Shown here: one piece after another, positions 25,561-33,572 of the stretch | How the letters are laid out: each line of letters begins with the position of its first letter | Numbering within the stretch: position 1 is the stretch's first letter | Translations under genes and position numbers: made by a program | Notes under the pieces: generated by a model | The model's database searches: none | What the model saw: the letters and a program-made list of their open reading frames with translations, nothing else | Told to the model about the DNA's origin: nothing | Assembly (NCBI GenBank): GCA_964619315.1 | Contig: CAZUEH010000005.1 | Coordinates: 8,840-72,839, forward strand | Length of the DNA: 64,000 bases | Direction of reading: 5' to 3' | Source of the DNA: Fimisoma sp964619315 | GTDB taxonomy: Bacteria; Bacillota; Clostridia; Peptostreptococcales; Anaerovoracaceae

Positions 25561-25572
25561 ACTCCCATGTAA

Positions 25573-25845
25573 TTATCTATTCTTGGAAAAACAATCGCTG
25601 CAATAAACAGGACGGTCATCTTTCGGTTGGAAAGGAACTTGACAATTCGCTCCACATGATGCACAAACTGCATCGAACATTTCGCGTTTACGGTTGCCTC
25701 CATTTTTACGGGCGTCGCGGCAGGGTTTGCAACGCTGAGGTTCATTTGTGAAACCTTTTTCTGCGTAAAACTCCTGTTCATTTGCTGTGAACGTAAATTC
25801 TTGTCCACAATCTTTACATACTATTGTTTTGTCTTGGAAATTCAA
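25573..25845 (-). CDS. Small zinc-ribbon protein (zf-trcl type)
   Basis: This 90-residue protein has four C-x-x-C pairs: C-K-D-C near 10, C-K-P-C near 39, C-A-S-C near 61 and C-S-D-C near 82. The first half reads K-T-I-V-C-K-D-C-G-Q-E-F-T-F-T and then F-Y-A-E-K-G-F, which matches the probable zinc-ribbon domain zf-trcl. Two zinc sites are expected. No function is known for these proteins; nucleic-acid binding is often assumed. It lies alone between a terminator and a short gap. Confidence 0.85.
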   Translation of the reverse strand: MNFQDKTIVCKDCGQEFTFTANEQEFYAEKGFTNEPQRCKPCRDARKNGGNRKREMFDAVCASCGANCQVPFQPKDDRPVYCSDCFSKNR

Positions 25846-25933
25846 TTGGTATACCTCTTTAAATAAATTTTACTTTGCTTGCGCTCAGTACTTCTACAGT
25901 ATATATGCGCTTGAGGAATATGTCAACTTTTAT

Positions 25934-26674
25934 TTATTTTTTGCTATCATATGTAAACTTAGCACCGTTTCCAAATTCCCACTTGCCACCGCCTGCACCT
26001 ATTTCAAAATGTAATTTGGCGATACCCAAGTCGATAGCCGCAAAGCTTTTTTCAATATCATCTGCGGCGGCGGTCACTATGCCATCTTTGTACGAAAACG
26101 TTATTGGTTGACGGTTTGCTGCTGAAGGGGCTTTTTCCACTGCCTTCATCCCTTCAATAAACCAATTGGGAACTTCTCCATCAGCAACGTACATTTGCTC
26201 CATAGGCTTTGTTTTGCGGTGATTCATGTTGTAAATAAACTTTTCTTTTCCGCTTGGGGTTCCTTGTACATTGCCTACGACTATAGTACATACTACGGCT
26301 TCCTCATTGTTAAGCTCAACTGGACAACGAGAAGGGTCATAGGTTCCTCCAACCCAGCAAGTTCCCAGGCCGTAGTCTGTGGCTTTCAAAACTAATAGCT
26401 CGCCAAAGTATCCCATTTTTTCTAATGCAATAACATCATCCTTGTTACAGATTTGTACAACACAATGTTTTACTCCAGAAAGCATGCCGTAGCTTTTGCG
26501 CAATCCATTGAATGCCTCTCCATTGTTCAAGAGTAGCTGCATCTTTATCTTTTCATTTTTGCTAAAATCATCTATTAGTTGATTCAGTACTTCTATTGCC
26601 TTTTCATCTAACGCGGTTGGCAAGTAGCTTCGCCTTGATTTGCGTGTTAATATGGCCTTTTTTAAATCATTCAT
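25934..26674 (-). CDS. Nitroreductase family protein (TM1586 type)
   Basis: The 246-residue protein begins with A-I-L-T-R-K-S-R-R-S-Y, the FMN-binding start of nitroreductases, and repeats the pattern later as A-P-S-A-A-N-R-Q-P-I (about 188-197). It has G-L-G-T-C-W-V-G-G-T-Y near residue 105. This tandem arrangement fits the putative TM nitroreductase family, an FMN flavoprotein. The physiological substrate is unknown. It is followed upstream by a VOC-family gene five bases away, so they are likely cotranscribed. Confidence 0.83.
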   Translation of the reverse strand: MNDLKKAILTRKSRRSYLPTALDEKAIEVLNQLIDDFSKNEKIKMQLLLNNGEAFNGLRKSYGMLSGVKHCVVQICNKDDVIALEKMGYFGELLVLKATDYGLGTCWVGGTYDPSRCPVELNNEEAVVCTIVVGNVQGTPSGKEKFIYNMNHRKTKPMEQMYVADGEVPNWFIEGMKAVEKAPSAANRQPITFSYKDGIVTAAADDIEKSFAAIDLGIAKLHFEIGAGGGKWEFGNGAKFTYDSKK

Positions 26675-26679
26675 ATCCT

Positions 26680-27045
26680 CTACTCACCTTTTGATATTTG
26701 AATTCCTACACCGTCAGGGTCGCTTACAAAGAAACATTCCATATTGCCTCCCAAAATAACGGGTTCGATAGTAACTATCTTTCTTTCTCTTCCTATCTGT
26801 AACATTTTGTCATAGTCGGGAGTACATATCCCCAAAGAGACGGCTGTGTTGTGCGCTTGTGTATGGTCGAAACTCTTGTCATGAATAAGCTCTACCTGCA
26901 TGCCGTTGTCTGCTTCAAAAAAAGCGATCATCATAGATTCATTAGGGGAAAACTCATGTACAGCTTTCATTCCTAAATAATCTCGGTAGAATTCTTTTGA
27001 TTTTTCAAAATCCGCCACTTTAATTGTAATCCACTGAATTGTCAT
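26680..27045 (-). CDS. VOC (glyoxalase/bleomycin resistance) family protein
   Basis: The 121-residue protein has one VOC module: I-T-I-K-V-A-D-F-E-K-S-K-E-F-Y near the start, V-E-L-I-H-D in the middle and F-F-V-S-D-P-D-G-V-G-I-Q-I at the end, where the final strand carries the metal-site region. Members are metal-dependent lyases, dioxygenases or drug-binding proteins, so no substrate is assigned. AGGAGGG precedes the ATG at 27045; a longer frame to 27087 lacks a ribosome binding site. Confidence 0.83.
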   Translation of the reverse strand: MTIQWITIKVADFEKSKEFYRDYLGMKAVHEFSPNESMMIAFFEADNGMQVELIHDKSFDHTQAHNTAVSLGICTPDYDKMLQIGRERKIVTIEPVILGGNMECFFVSDPDGVGIQISKGE

Positions 27046-27357
27046 GATACCCTCCTTGGCTCTTCGATTTGTACCAGTTATGCTCATTTTCGATCTCTTA
27101 TATGCTTCTATTTACAGTATGTGTGGCGATTCCTGCTTTGTCAACCCAAATATAATTAGATATATTTTCGTGAATAAAATATATCTCAAGCTCTCACTGT
27201 CATCATCACACCTCCGTATCGTTGCAAGATAGCCATTTCAGCCCATAATCAAGTCTCAGTCCTTCGCGTTTTTTAGCCTTCACAGCGCAAACACATAAGC
27301 CTTGAATGTTTTTTTAATATGATATACTTAAATAGATGATTTAAGGAGGGTACCCTC
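27046..27357 (+). other. Intergenic region with a possible promoter for the EIIC-EAL gene
   Basis: This 312-base gap separates divergent genes. Near its right end is TATACT (about 27322-27327), preceded by TTGAAT at a short 15-base spacing. I see no hairpin, repeat or RNA gene in the rest. Confidence 0.4.
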
Positions 27358-29448
27358 GTGTACAATTGGATACAGCAACTCGTTTATACTGCCGAACAAA
27401 ATCATACATTAACTTCTATTAAAAGAGGATTCATGCTAGTTATACCTATCGTGTTGACTGGTTCTTTTGCTGTGTTCTTTAATAATTTTCCTTTGCCTGC
27501 CTATCAAGATTGGCTCGCCACATTTTTAGATGGCGCTTTGTCCCGTCTATTCGGGATGATATTTGATGCAACAGTAGGCCTGCTTGCGATGTATTTAGTC
27601 ATATCTATAGGCTACTACTATTCCGCTAAGTTTGATGAAGGCAATTTAACCCTTAGAGTCATGGCATTGATTGCGGCCATCGCAAGCTTTTTCGCTTCCT
27701 TTGGTGGCTCTGGTTCTATCGAATTTTCAAGTTTCGGAACTTTGGGAGTTTTTACCGCAATTTTATGCACAATCTTATCTATAAGATTGTTCTTTTTCCT
27801 ATATTTAAATCGATATAATAATTTCCACTCTTATGCAGTGGGAAATGATAAATATTTTCGTGGAGCCATGGCGGCTATCTTTCCGATGGCCGTTTGCATT
27901 TTTGTGTTTACACTATCCCACCAATTCCTAGAAGCTGTTCTTCATGTTAATGATTTGAATGAGCTAATCAGTAACGGTCTCAATTATGTGTTCCGTAATG
28001 GTGGTAGTGGTTTGTCCAACTCATTGCTTTTCACAGGGTTTCAACATTTTCTCTGGGTCTTTGGTATCCATGGTGGCAATGCATTAGATGCAGTTGCGCA
28101 AGACATTTTCGTCAATGCAACAATGCAAAATGGTATTATTGTTTCAAAATCCTTTTTAGACAATTTCACACTAATGGGAGGCTCGGGCACCACCTTATGT
28201 CTATTGATAGCAATACTAATCGCTGGTCGTAGAAAAAGCAATCGAAGCTTAGCTCACTCAGCAGCTCCACTGGCGTTGTTTAATATCAACGAGCTAATGG
28301 TATTCGGTATGCCTATCGTGCTCAACCCAATATACGCAATACCTTTTATCTTGACACCTATAGTTTCTACTTTGATTGTATACGGCGCAACCTTCATTGG
28401 CTTTATGCCTGCGGTAGAGAATACAATACATTGGGCAACCCCTGTTTTTTTCAGCGGTTTCCTTACTACTGGCTCGTGGCGCGGAATCGCTGTCCAAGTA
28501 ATTATTATTGCAGTTGGAACTATGATATATCTACCTTTTGTCAAATTATCCGAAAAGATTCAAGACAAGTTAGATGAAAGCAGATTGAATAAACTGACTG
28601 ACCATTTCCGTTCGTTGAGTCCAACTGATCCACCGCCTAGGTATTTGTCTCGTAACGACGATTTAGGCTCTATATCAAAAGAGTTGTCAGCTCAACTACG
28701 TGCAGCAATTGACCGAGATGAAGTCACTGTATACTATCAACCATTTGTGAACGGCAAGGGAACCGTCGTTGGTGCCGAAACTCTTCTTAGGTGGAAATAC
28801 GGAGGCTCCTTCGTTTTCCCTCCATTGCTCGTCGCTTTGGCAACTGAGGATGGAATCTTTGATCAACTGACGATGCGAATTATTTCAAGTGCTTGCAAAG
28901 ATGTGAGCTCAATGATGAAAACTCTGGGTAGACCTGTTACAGTATCGGTGAATATGTCAGCCGAACAGCTTAACAACCCTGAAATGGTTAGAGATATTAT
29001 TGAAATAGCCGAACAACAAAATGTAAGCAAATATTTAGTTCAAGAAGTGACAGAGGATGCTCCGTTGTTGGACTTCCCTAACATTTCAAAGCATGTAGCA
29101 CTCTTAGGAGAACATGACATTAGTTTAGCTATTGACGATTTCGGAATGGGTCAAAGTTCTTTGAGCTATCTCCGAAACAATAACTTCTGCTATGTAAAAT
29201 TAGACGGAAATCTAGTAGTCCAGCTTCTAACCGAGCTTCGTTCCCAAGAAATTATAGCAGCTATAGTTTCTCTTGGTGACAACCTCCACTTTGAGGTTTT
29301 GGCAGAATGGGTAGAAAATACTGAAGTTAGAGACTGTCTGATCGATCTAGGTTGTTCTCTCTTCCAAGGGTTCTTGTACAGCCCTGCTGTACCTCTCGAT
29401 AACTTTATAAAATATGCTAGCGAGAAGCATCCAGAAGAATCAAAGTAA
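27358..29448 (+). CDS. PTS EIIC sugar permease fused to a c-di-GMP EAL domain
   Basis: This 696-residue protein joins two families. Residues 1-410 are a membrane-embedded PTS EIIC of the cellobiose/lactose type, with I-K-R-G-F-M-L-V-I-P-I near the start, F-G-I-H-G-G-N near residue 238 and W-A-T-P-V-F near 363. No EIIA or EIIB domain is present. After a linker, residues 440-690 form an EAL phosphodiesterase domain. Its metal-site residues appear intact: E474-T-L-L-R, N-M-S, D593-D-F-G, V-K-L-D-G and A-E650-W-V-E. The EAL letters read ETL. A GTG start follows GGAGGG. It may couple sugar binding or transport to c-di-GMP breakdown; this is inference. Confidence 0.88.
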   Translation: MYNWIQQLVYTAEQNHTLTSIKRGFMLVIPIVLTGSFAVFFNNFPLPAYQDWLATFLDGALSRLFGMIFDATVGLLAMYLVISIGYYYSAKFDEGNLTLRVMALIAAIASFFASFGGSGSIEFSSFGTLGVFTAILCTILSIRLFFFLYLNRYNNFHSYAVGNDKYFRGAMAAIFPMAVCIFVFTLSHQFLEAVLHVNDLNELISNGLNYVFRNGGSGLSNSLLFTGFQHFLWVFGIHGGNALDAVAQDIFVNATMQNGIIVSKSFLDNFTLMGGSGTTLCLLIAILIAGRRKSNRSLAHSAAPLALFNINELMVFGMPIVLNPIYAIPFILTPIVSTLIVYGATFIGFMPAVENTIHWATPVFFSGFLTTGSWRGIAVQVIIIAVGTMIYLPFVKLSEKIQDKLDESRLNKLTDHFRSLSPTDPPPRYLSRNDDLGSISKELSAQLRAAIDRDEVTVYYQPFVNGKGTVVGAETLLRWKYGGSFVFPPLLVALATEDGIFDQLTMRIISSACKDVSSMMKTLGRPVTVSVNMSAEQLNNPEMVRDIIEIAEQQNVSKYLVQEVTEDAPLLDFPNISKHVALLGEHDISLAIDDFGMGQSSLSYLRNNNFCYVKLDGNLVVQLLTELRSQEIIAAIVSLGDNLHFEVLAEWVENTEVRDCLIDLGCSLFQGFLYSPAVPLDNFIKYASEKHPEESK

Positions 29449-29458
29449 TATAATAGCC

Positions 29459-29490
29459 AAAAGAACGCAGATTAAACTGCGTTCTTTTTT
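29459..29490 (+). terminator. Terminator after the EIIC-EAL gene
   Basis: A 12-bp stem AAAAGAACGCAG/CTGCGTTCTTTT with loop ATTAAA runs into a T tract. Confidence 0.85.
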
Positions 29491-29500
29491 ATTCTATAGT

Positions 29501-30006
29501 CTAGATATAATATTCGTCTTTGAGAATCGAATATATGATTTGGTCGAGATACCCTCTTTCTGCCTTGTAGTTTTGTCTTAAAATTCCGTCTTGGTGCATA
29601 CTAATTGACTCATACAATTTTATCCGATTTCGTTGTCGGGATAAACATCTAGCCAAAATCTATTAGTCTCCGTTTTTTCAAAAGCATATTTTAGCAAGCC
29701 ATCCATTGTTTCACGTCCATACCCTTGTCCTTTTTCGACAATGGCAATACGCCTAACTTCAAAAATGTTAGATTTGAAATCCAGCCTTATTAGCGCATAA
29801 CCAATAATGTCATTGTCATCTTTCCTTTTGAAAACTAACAACAAATGATTTGGGTCTGCAATTTCAGCCCTATGTTCTTCATGAGTTCCTATCCACAAAT
29901 AGTCTCTATTGTCCTTGTGGCTTTCAATTCCAATTATTGTTTCTATTTCACTTTCATGAGCTTCAAAAATGTTTAACCGCTCTGTGGAAAATAAAAGGTT
30001 GTTCAC
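29501..30006 (-). pseudogene. Frameshifted GNAT acetyltransferase
   Basis: The frame opens at a GTG (30006) eight bases after GGAGGG and reads as a GNAT acetyltransferase: R-R-I-A-I-V-E-K-G-Q-G-Y-G is the acetyl-CoA loop. It stops early at 29620, directly after D-V-Y-P-D-N-E-I-G. In the next frame the sequence continues without a break as I-K-L-Y-E-S, then G-Y-L-D-Q-I-I-Y-S-I-L, which is the expected C-terminus, to a stop at 29501. One missing base near 29622 explains this. The whole gene would encode about 168 residues. It may be a true pseudogene or a sequencing error. Confidence 0.8.
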
Positions 30007-30059
30007 TATGTTGTCCCTCCGCTATGTTGGTATCTCATTGACTTTGTTCATGAGTAGTT

Positions 30060-30863
30060 TTATTGCCCTTCACCCTTTTCGTTCTCGCCATGCGAAACAA
30101 TATGTAGGCGTTTATTGTCACAATCATTCGAAAAAATTCTCAATTTACCGAAAATATCTTTCTTTTTATTGTCAACATCCAACTCTTCAGAATTATTACT
30201 ATTATAGTTCATATAAATTATATGTTTTCCTTCAAAATAAAATTTTCGAATCATCGCATTGATATGATTATCCGCCAGTCCTATACTGTAGCCAAGAATT
30301 ATTAGGATGTCTGCTTCTCTAATTGCTTCATTCGCTTTCGCATACTCTTCAATTTGCTCAGGAAAGATTATCGGCTTTATTGGTGCTTGAGTCATAAGGA
30401 ATGGAAAAACGAAATCTTCTTCATGAATTTTCTCTTCTCCGGCATCAATATCTTTCAGTTGCAATAGATGAGGGTATTCAAATTGTGTGAGTTTTCCCGA
30501 AAGATATATCGGGTTTTCGCCACATTTTTTCGATAGTTGCGTATAATTGGTTGTCATGATTTCAACTTTAAAGTTATCGCTTTTCACAAATAATTCCTTT
30601 ATATATGTATAGTACTCTTCATTACCACCCTTGAATTCCTTTATAAACTTTTCAACTTTCTTGTTTGTTTCGTTCAAATCTTTTAAGACTCCCCCATATT
30701 CTTCTTGCCCCCACTCGTCCCCATAATAGTGTTTTAGCAAAGGTTTCAAAATTGCAAAGTAGGCACTCCAATAGTAGTTCACTAATATCCAAAAACTCGG
30801 ATTATGCTCTTTAGGATTTATTATATATGCAAAATATTTTTCAACTGTTCCAAAAAAACTCAT
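30060..30863 (-). CDS. SIR2-like protein, C-terminal part (possible remnant)
   Basis: The 267-residue product carries the later motifs of SIR2-like domains: M-T-T-N-Y-T near residue 103, I-Y-L-S-G-K-L (in place of the usual L-H-G) near 118, and I-L-G-Y-S-I-G-L-A-D-N-H-I near 192. The N-terminal G-A-G-x-S nucleotide-binding motif is absent. The same frame is open upstream of the ATG as far as the slippery run in the preceding ORF, so this is probably the second part of one longer protein. SIR2-like domains of this kind often belong to NAD-depleting antiphage systems. With no 5' part or partner gene visible, I treat it as a decayed or recoded gene. Confidence 0.6.
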   Translation of the reverse strand: MSFFGTVEKYFAYIINPKEHNPSFWILVNYYWSAYFAILKPLLKHYYGDEWGQEEYGGVLKDLNETNKKVEKFIKEFKGGNEEYYTYIKELFVKSDNFKVEIMTTNYTQLSKKCGENPIYLSGKLTQFEYPHLLQLKDIDAGEEKIHEEDFVFPFLMTQAPIKPIIFPEQIEEYAKANEAIREADILIILGYSIGLADNHINAMIRKFYFEGKHIIYMNYNSNNSEELDVDNKKKDIFGKLRIFSNDCDNKRLHIVSHGENEKGEGQ

Positions 30864-30871
30864 TTCATTAA

Positions 30872-31078
30872 TTACTTTTTTAAACTTTTTTTCCTCTTCA
30901 TCTTTTTTCCTTTTTCTTTTCCAAGTCCACAGAAATTGTAGAGATTTTCACAGAATTCTTCTATTGCCCCCTCAGCTTCTGTGTCATTTTTATTTTCGTC
31001 TAATCTTCTTATAAAATCAGCAATTTTCACATTCAAGCTTTCATTTCTCCGTATTGTGTCCTTAACAGCATTTATCAA
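30872..31078 (-). CDS. Short ORF preceding, and probably once joined to, the SIR2-like gene
   Basis: This 68-residue frame begins at a TTG with no convincing ribosome binding site, overlapping the udp promoter region. It contains D-F-I-R-R-L-D-E-N-K and F-C-E-N-L-Y-N-F-C before ending in lysines. Inside it, A-AAA-AAG (30902-30908) lies exactly in the zero frame. A -1 shift there continues as D-E-E-E-K-K-F-K-K-V-I-N-E-M into the SIR2-like ORF and would give a 339-residue product. A single lost A in the run would give the same picture. The lack of a credible start suggests a truncated gene. Confidence 0.45.
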   Translation of the reverse strand: MINAVKDTIRRNESLNVKIADFIRRLDENKNDTEAEGAIEEFCENLYNFCGLGKEKGKKMKRKKSLKK

Positions 31079-31088
31079 TATGCTATAA
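31061..31088 (+). promoter_or_regulatory. Promoter for uridine phosphorylase gene
   Basis: TTAACA (31061-31066) and TATAAT (31083-31088) are 16 bases apart and lie 40 bases before the start codon. Confidence 0.7.
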
Positions 31089-31127
31089 TACCCTTAATAA
31101 ATAAACTTTTTATAGGAGGTTCGTTTT

Positions 31128-31904
31128 ATGTTACTAGAAAAAGACGGCTTTATGATGGACGATCAAGATAGAATGTACCATATTCAATGTAAACAAGGAG
31201 ATATAGGTAGGTATGTTTTTCTGCCTGGAGACCCTTTCCGTACCGATATGATCGCAAAGTATCTCGATGATGCTAAATTGGTTTCCCATAACCGCGAGCA
31301 CAAAACTTGGACAGGTTATCTTGATGGTGAGAAAGTATCAGTGGTTTCTACTGGTATGGGTTGCCCTTCTACTGCAATTGCTATTGAGGAGTTGATCCAT
31401 CTAGGCGCAGACACTTTTATACGAATCGGAACCGCAGGATGCATTAACGAAGATCTTCGCAAGCCAAGCACCTTAGGCGGAATTATTACTGCTGCTGTGC
31501 GTGGAGACGGTACAACTGATATGTATGTGCCTAAGAGTTACCCAGCAGTTGCTGACCGTCATGTTGTTGACGCCCTTGCAAAGGCTGCTAAAAATTTGGG
31601 TTATCACTTTGATGAAGGCATTTCCTTCTCCAAAGACTCCTTCTATTCCTATTGCCTTCCTGATACAGTTCCACTATCTGCACAGGTTAAGGAAGAATCC
31701 GTTATGTGGAAAAAAGCAAATGTCCTATTAACGGAAATGGAAGCATCAGCAATCTTTGTTATTTCTTCTATTCGTGGTTGCAGGGCTTCTGGAATAATGG
31801 CATATTCAGACGCACCAGATGTTTCTGCTAATGTGGAAAAAGAAACACAAGTAGCATGCGACGCTATTCGTCTTTTGATTAAACAAGACAAGGCGGAAAA
31901 GTAG
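31128..31904 (+). CDS. udp: Uridine phosphorylase
   Basis: The 258-residue protein is a nucleoside phosphorylase (PNP_UDP_1). It has V-F-L-P-G-D-P-F-R-T (phosphate site, about 30-39), F-I-R-I-G-T-A-G (about 100-107) and the substrate region L-L-T-E-M-E-A-S-A-I-F (about 199-209), where the T-E-M-E-A pattern points to uridine. It splits uridine with phosphate into uracil and ribose-1-phosphate in pyrimidine salvage. AGGAGG precedes the ATG. It appears monocistronic, followed by the duplicated terminator beside tmRNA. Confidence 0.9.
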   Translation: MLLEKDGFMMDDQDRMYHIQCKQGDIGRYVFLPGDPFRTDMIAKYLDDAKLVSHNREHKTWTGYLDGEKVSVVSTGMGCPSTAIAIEELIHLGADTFIRIGTAGCINEDLRKPSTLGGIITAAVRGDGTTDMYVPKSYPAVADRHVVDALAKAAKNLGYHFDEGISFSKDSFYSYCLPDTVPLSAQVKEESVMWKKANVLLTEMEASAIFVISSIRGCRASGIMAYSDAPDVSANVEKETQVACDAIRLLIKQDKAEK

Positions 31905-31911
31905 CAAAGCG

Positions 31912-31994
31912 CTACGCGAGTTCGATTCACTATTTCTATAATTAAATAAAAAAGAGGCCTTAGGCCTCTTTCTTATTTAATGGTGGAGATGGCG
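31912..31994 (+). repeat. Direct repeat copy A (ssrA terminator region duplicate)
   Basis: These 83 bases recur at 32332-32414 with one mismatch (position 31972 against 32392). The repeat includes a 15-base copy of the tmRNA T-arm sequence (31914-31928), a long terminator palindrome and the last 14 bases of the tmRNA gene. After copy A the sequence enters the 84-base array instead of tmRNA. It also places a working-looking terminator right after udp. Confidence 0.9.
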
Positions 31995-32007
31995 GTCGTC
32001 GACTGAC

Positions 32008-32330
32008 GCCAAATCACAGATTTGGACAGTCTTGACATGAGACCTGCCTCACTTGCAAGCAAGTGGGCTAGGGCTTCGGCCGTCGACTGAAGCCAAATCA
32101 CAGATTTGGACAGTCTTGACATGAGACCTGCCTCACTTGCAAGCAANNNNNNNNNNNNNNNNNNNNNNNNNNNNNNNNNNNNNNNNNNNNNNNNNNNNNN
32201 NNNNNNNNNNNNNNNNNNNNNNNNNNNNNNNNNNNNNNNNNNNNNNGCCAAATCACAGATTTGGACAGTCTTGACATGAGACCTGCCTCACTTGCAAGCA
32301 AGTGGGCTAGGGCTTCAAGATTCTTCACTC
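32008..32330 (+). repeat. 84-base tandem repeat array interrupted by an assembly gap
   Basis: Units starting GCCAAATCACAG begin at 32008, 32092 and 32247; the first two are exactly 84 bases apart. Positions 32147-32246 are 100 N, a typical placeholder, so the true number of units is unknown. Each unit can form two hairpins: GACTG-CCAAATC/GATTTGG-CAGTC and CACTTGC/GCAAGTG. No open reading frame of note crosses it. It lies between the two copies of the 83-base direct repeat. Confidence 0.85.
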
Positions 32331-32331
32331 A

Positions 32332-32414
32332 CTACGCGAGTTCGATTCACTATTTCTATAATTAAATAAAAAAGAGGCCTTAGGCCTCTTTTTTATTTAA
32401 TGGTGGAGATGGCG
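32332..32414 (+). repeat. Direct repeat copy B, overlapping the tmRNA 3' end
   Basis: This is the second copy of the 83-base repeat, offset by 420 bases from copy A. Here it runs into the intact tmRNA gene. A perfect 15-base inverted repeat, 32334-32348 with 32416-32430, places a mirror copy of the tmRNA T-arm on the far side of the terminator. Confidence 0.9.
32361..32400 (-). terminator. Terminator of tmRNA
   Basis: A perfect 19-bp palindrome (32361-32379 with 32383-32401) with core GAGGCC-TTA-GGCCTC directly follows the tmRNA 3' end and is T-rich on both strands. Confidence 0.85.
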
Positions 32415-32756
32415 AGAATCGAACTCGCGTCCTAAAGCATTTCTACGAAACTTTCTCCGAGCGCAGTCAATGATTTGTTATTTCGCTTCGACAGGCGCCC
32501 ATTAACAGGCTCAAGTCTTGGCTATCCCGTTATTTCTCTATGCTGCCGGGATGTCGCATAGAGGAGTCCTGTATAATCGTCGCCGGGAAATGGGCCTACA
32601 GGGGAACCCAAACCGACGCGCGGAGCTGACTAGGCAGCTAGTGCGAATGTGTTTTTATTTTTAGCGTTTATATTTAACGTGCCTTTTTTAGGTAGACTGG
32701 CAAACTACCGCTCGCTTATTCCGATTCCACACCCCAGTCGAAACCTTTACACCCCC
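32401..32756 (-). ncRNA. ssrA: Transfer-messenger RNA
   Basis: The minus strand has a tRNA-like shell: 5' GGGGGTG pairs with 3' CATCTCC ahead of an encoded ACCA, and the T-arm is GCGAGTTCGATTCTCGC. The 5' segment has the typical TTTCGACTGGGG. An internal frame reads A-K-N-K-N-T-F-A-L-A-A and then TAG; the A-L-A-A ending is the degradation tag. tmRNA with SmpB rescues ribosomes stalled on broken messages. smpB lies two genes upstream in the same direction, a common arrangement. Length is about 356 bases, as usual. Confidence 0.96.
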
Positions 32757-32763
32757 ATAATCT

Positions 32764-32791
32764 ATATATACTCATATTACAACGGTTTCAA
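32764..32791 (-). promoter_or_regulatory. Promoter of tmRNA
   Basis: On the minus strand TTGAAA (32786-32791) is followed after about 17 bases by a TATATA box (about 32764-32769), eight bases before the tmRNA 5' end. Confidence 0.6.
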
Positions 32792-32818
32792 ACTTTTTGC
32801 AACATGTCGGGTTTTGGT

Positions 32819-33529
32819 TTATTCTACGATAACTACTTCGGGAGCATCTTTGGTAACTATGAACTTTTGGCATTTTGCGCCGAGTTCTGTTTCCATAAGA
32901 GCTTTTAATTCGTCTAATGCATCATTTAAAACTTGGTCGTATTGGCCATCTACAGTTTCTATACACATGAAAGCATTGGTGGTTTCTTCTGTAAGCATAG
33001 TTCTTACGGATTCACGCCAGTTGAAGCATCGGCAAATTGCTCCTGCCTCATCTTTATATACTACTTCTCCTGGGCTAGGTGGTTCGCTCTTGTCACTTCC
33101 TAGTGTTATGAATTCTTCGTCGCCAACGGCTACTGTAAGTCTGTTGTCCCCTACAAAGGCATCTATGTCTTCGCCACCAACGGGCACGCCGTATTTTAGA
33201 GAAATTCCGTTATAGATGTCTACGAGAGGGTTGATTGTGCCTATTTCGCCGCCTTTGGAAACACGTTTAAGTAGCGCTTCAATCGAGCATCTTGCACCCT
33301 TTTTAGTTTTGAATTTGTAGAAAGCATCTCTCCAAGTGCGAATTACGGGGTTTTCTATAAACTCCGGATTCGCTACGTGAGTCATTGCTAACTTTTCCGC
33401 TTTTATCAAGTACTCTTCATATTTGCTTGGGTCTTTGACTTGGTTGTCTAAACCTTCGCACACTAAAATGCCTATCTTGGCTTCCGGAAATATCTCTAAA
33501 AAATCTTTTTCCAATATAAACTTTTTCAT
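32819..33529 (-). CDS. B3/B4 domain protein
   Basis: The 236-residue protein matches the stand-alone B3/B4 domain found in the phenylalanyl-tRNA synthetase beta chain: P-V-I-R-T-W-R-D-A-F-Y-K-F near residue 61, then I-N-P-L-V-D-I-Y-N and G-G-E-D. In the synthetase this domain edits mischarged tRNA; free copies may be trans-editing factors or amino acid-binding proteins. No activity is proven for this group. It sits between smpB and ssrA in one orientation. Confidence 0.83.
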   Translation of the reverse strand: MKKFILEKDFLEIFPEAKIGILVCEGLDNQVKDPSKYEEYLIKAEKLAMTHVANPEFIENPVIRTWRDAFYKFKTKKGARCSIEALLKRVSKGGEIGTINPLVDIYNGISLKYGVPVGGEDIDAFVGDNRLTVAVGDEEFITLGSDKSEPPSPGEVVYKDEAGAICRCFNWRESVRTMLTEETTNAFMCIETVDGQYDQVLNDALDELKALMETELGAKCQKFIVTKDAPEVVIVE

Positions 33530-33572
33530 TTTTGTCGTCTCCTTTTAGTTCAGGGGCACACCTTTGGTGACA

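Noticed and set aside
32008..32330. CRISPR-like array
   Set aside because: The units are 84 bases and follow each other with no unique spacers, and no cas genes are near.
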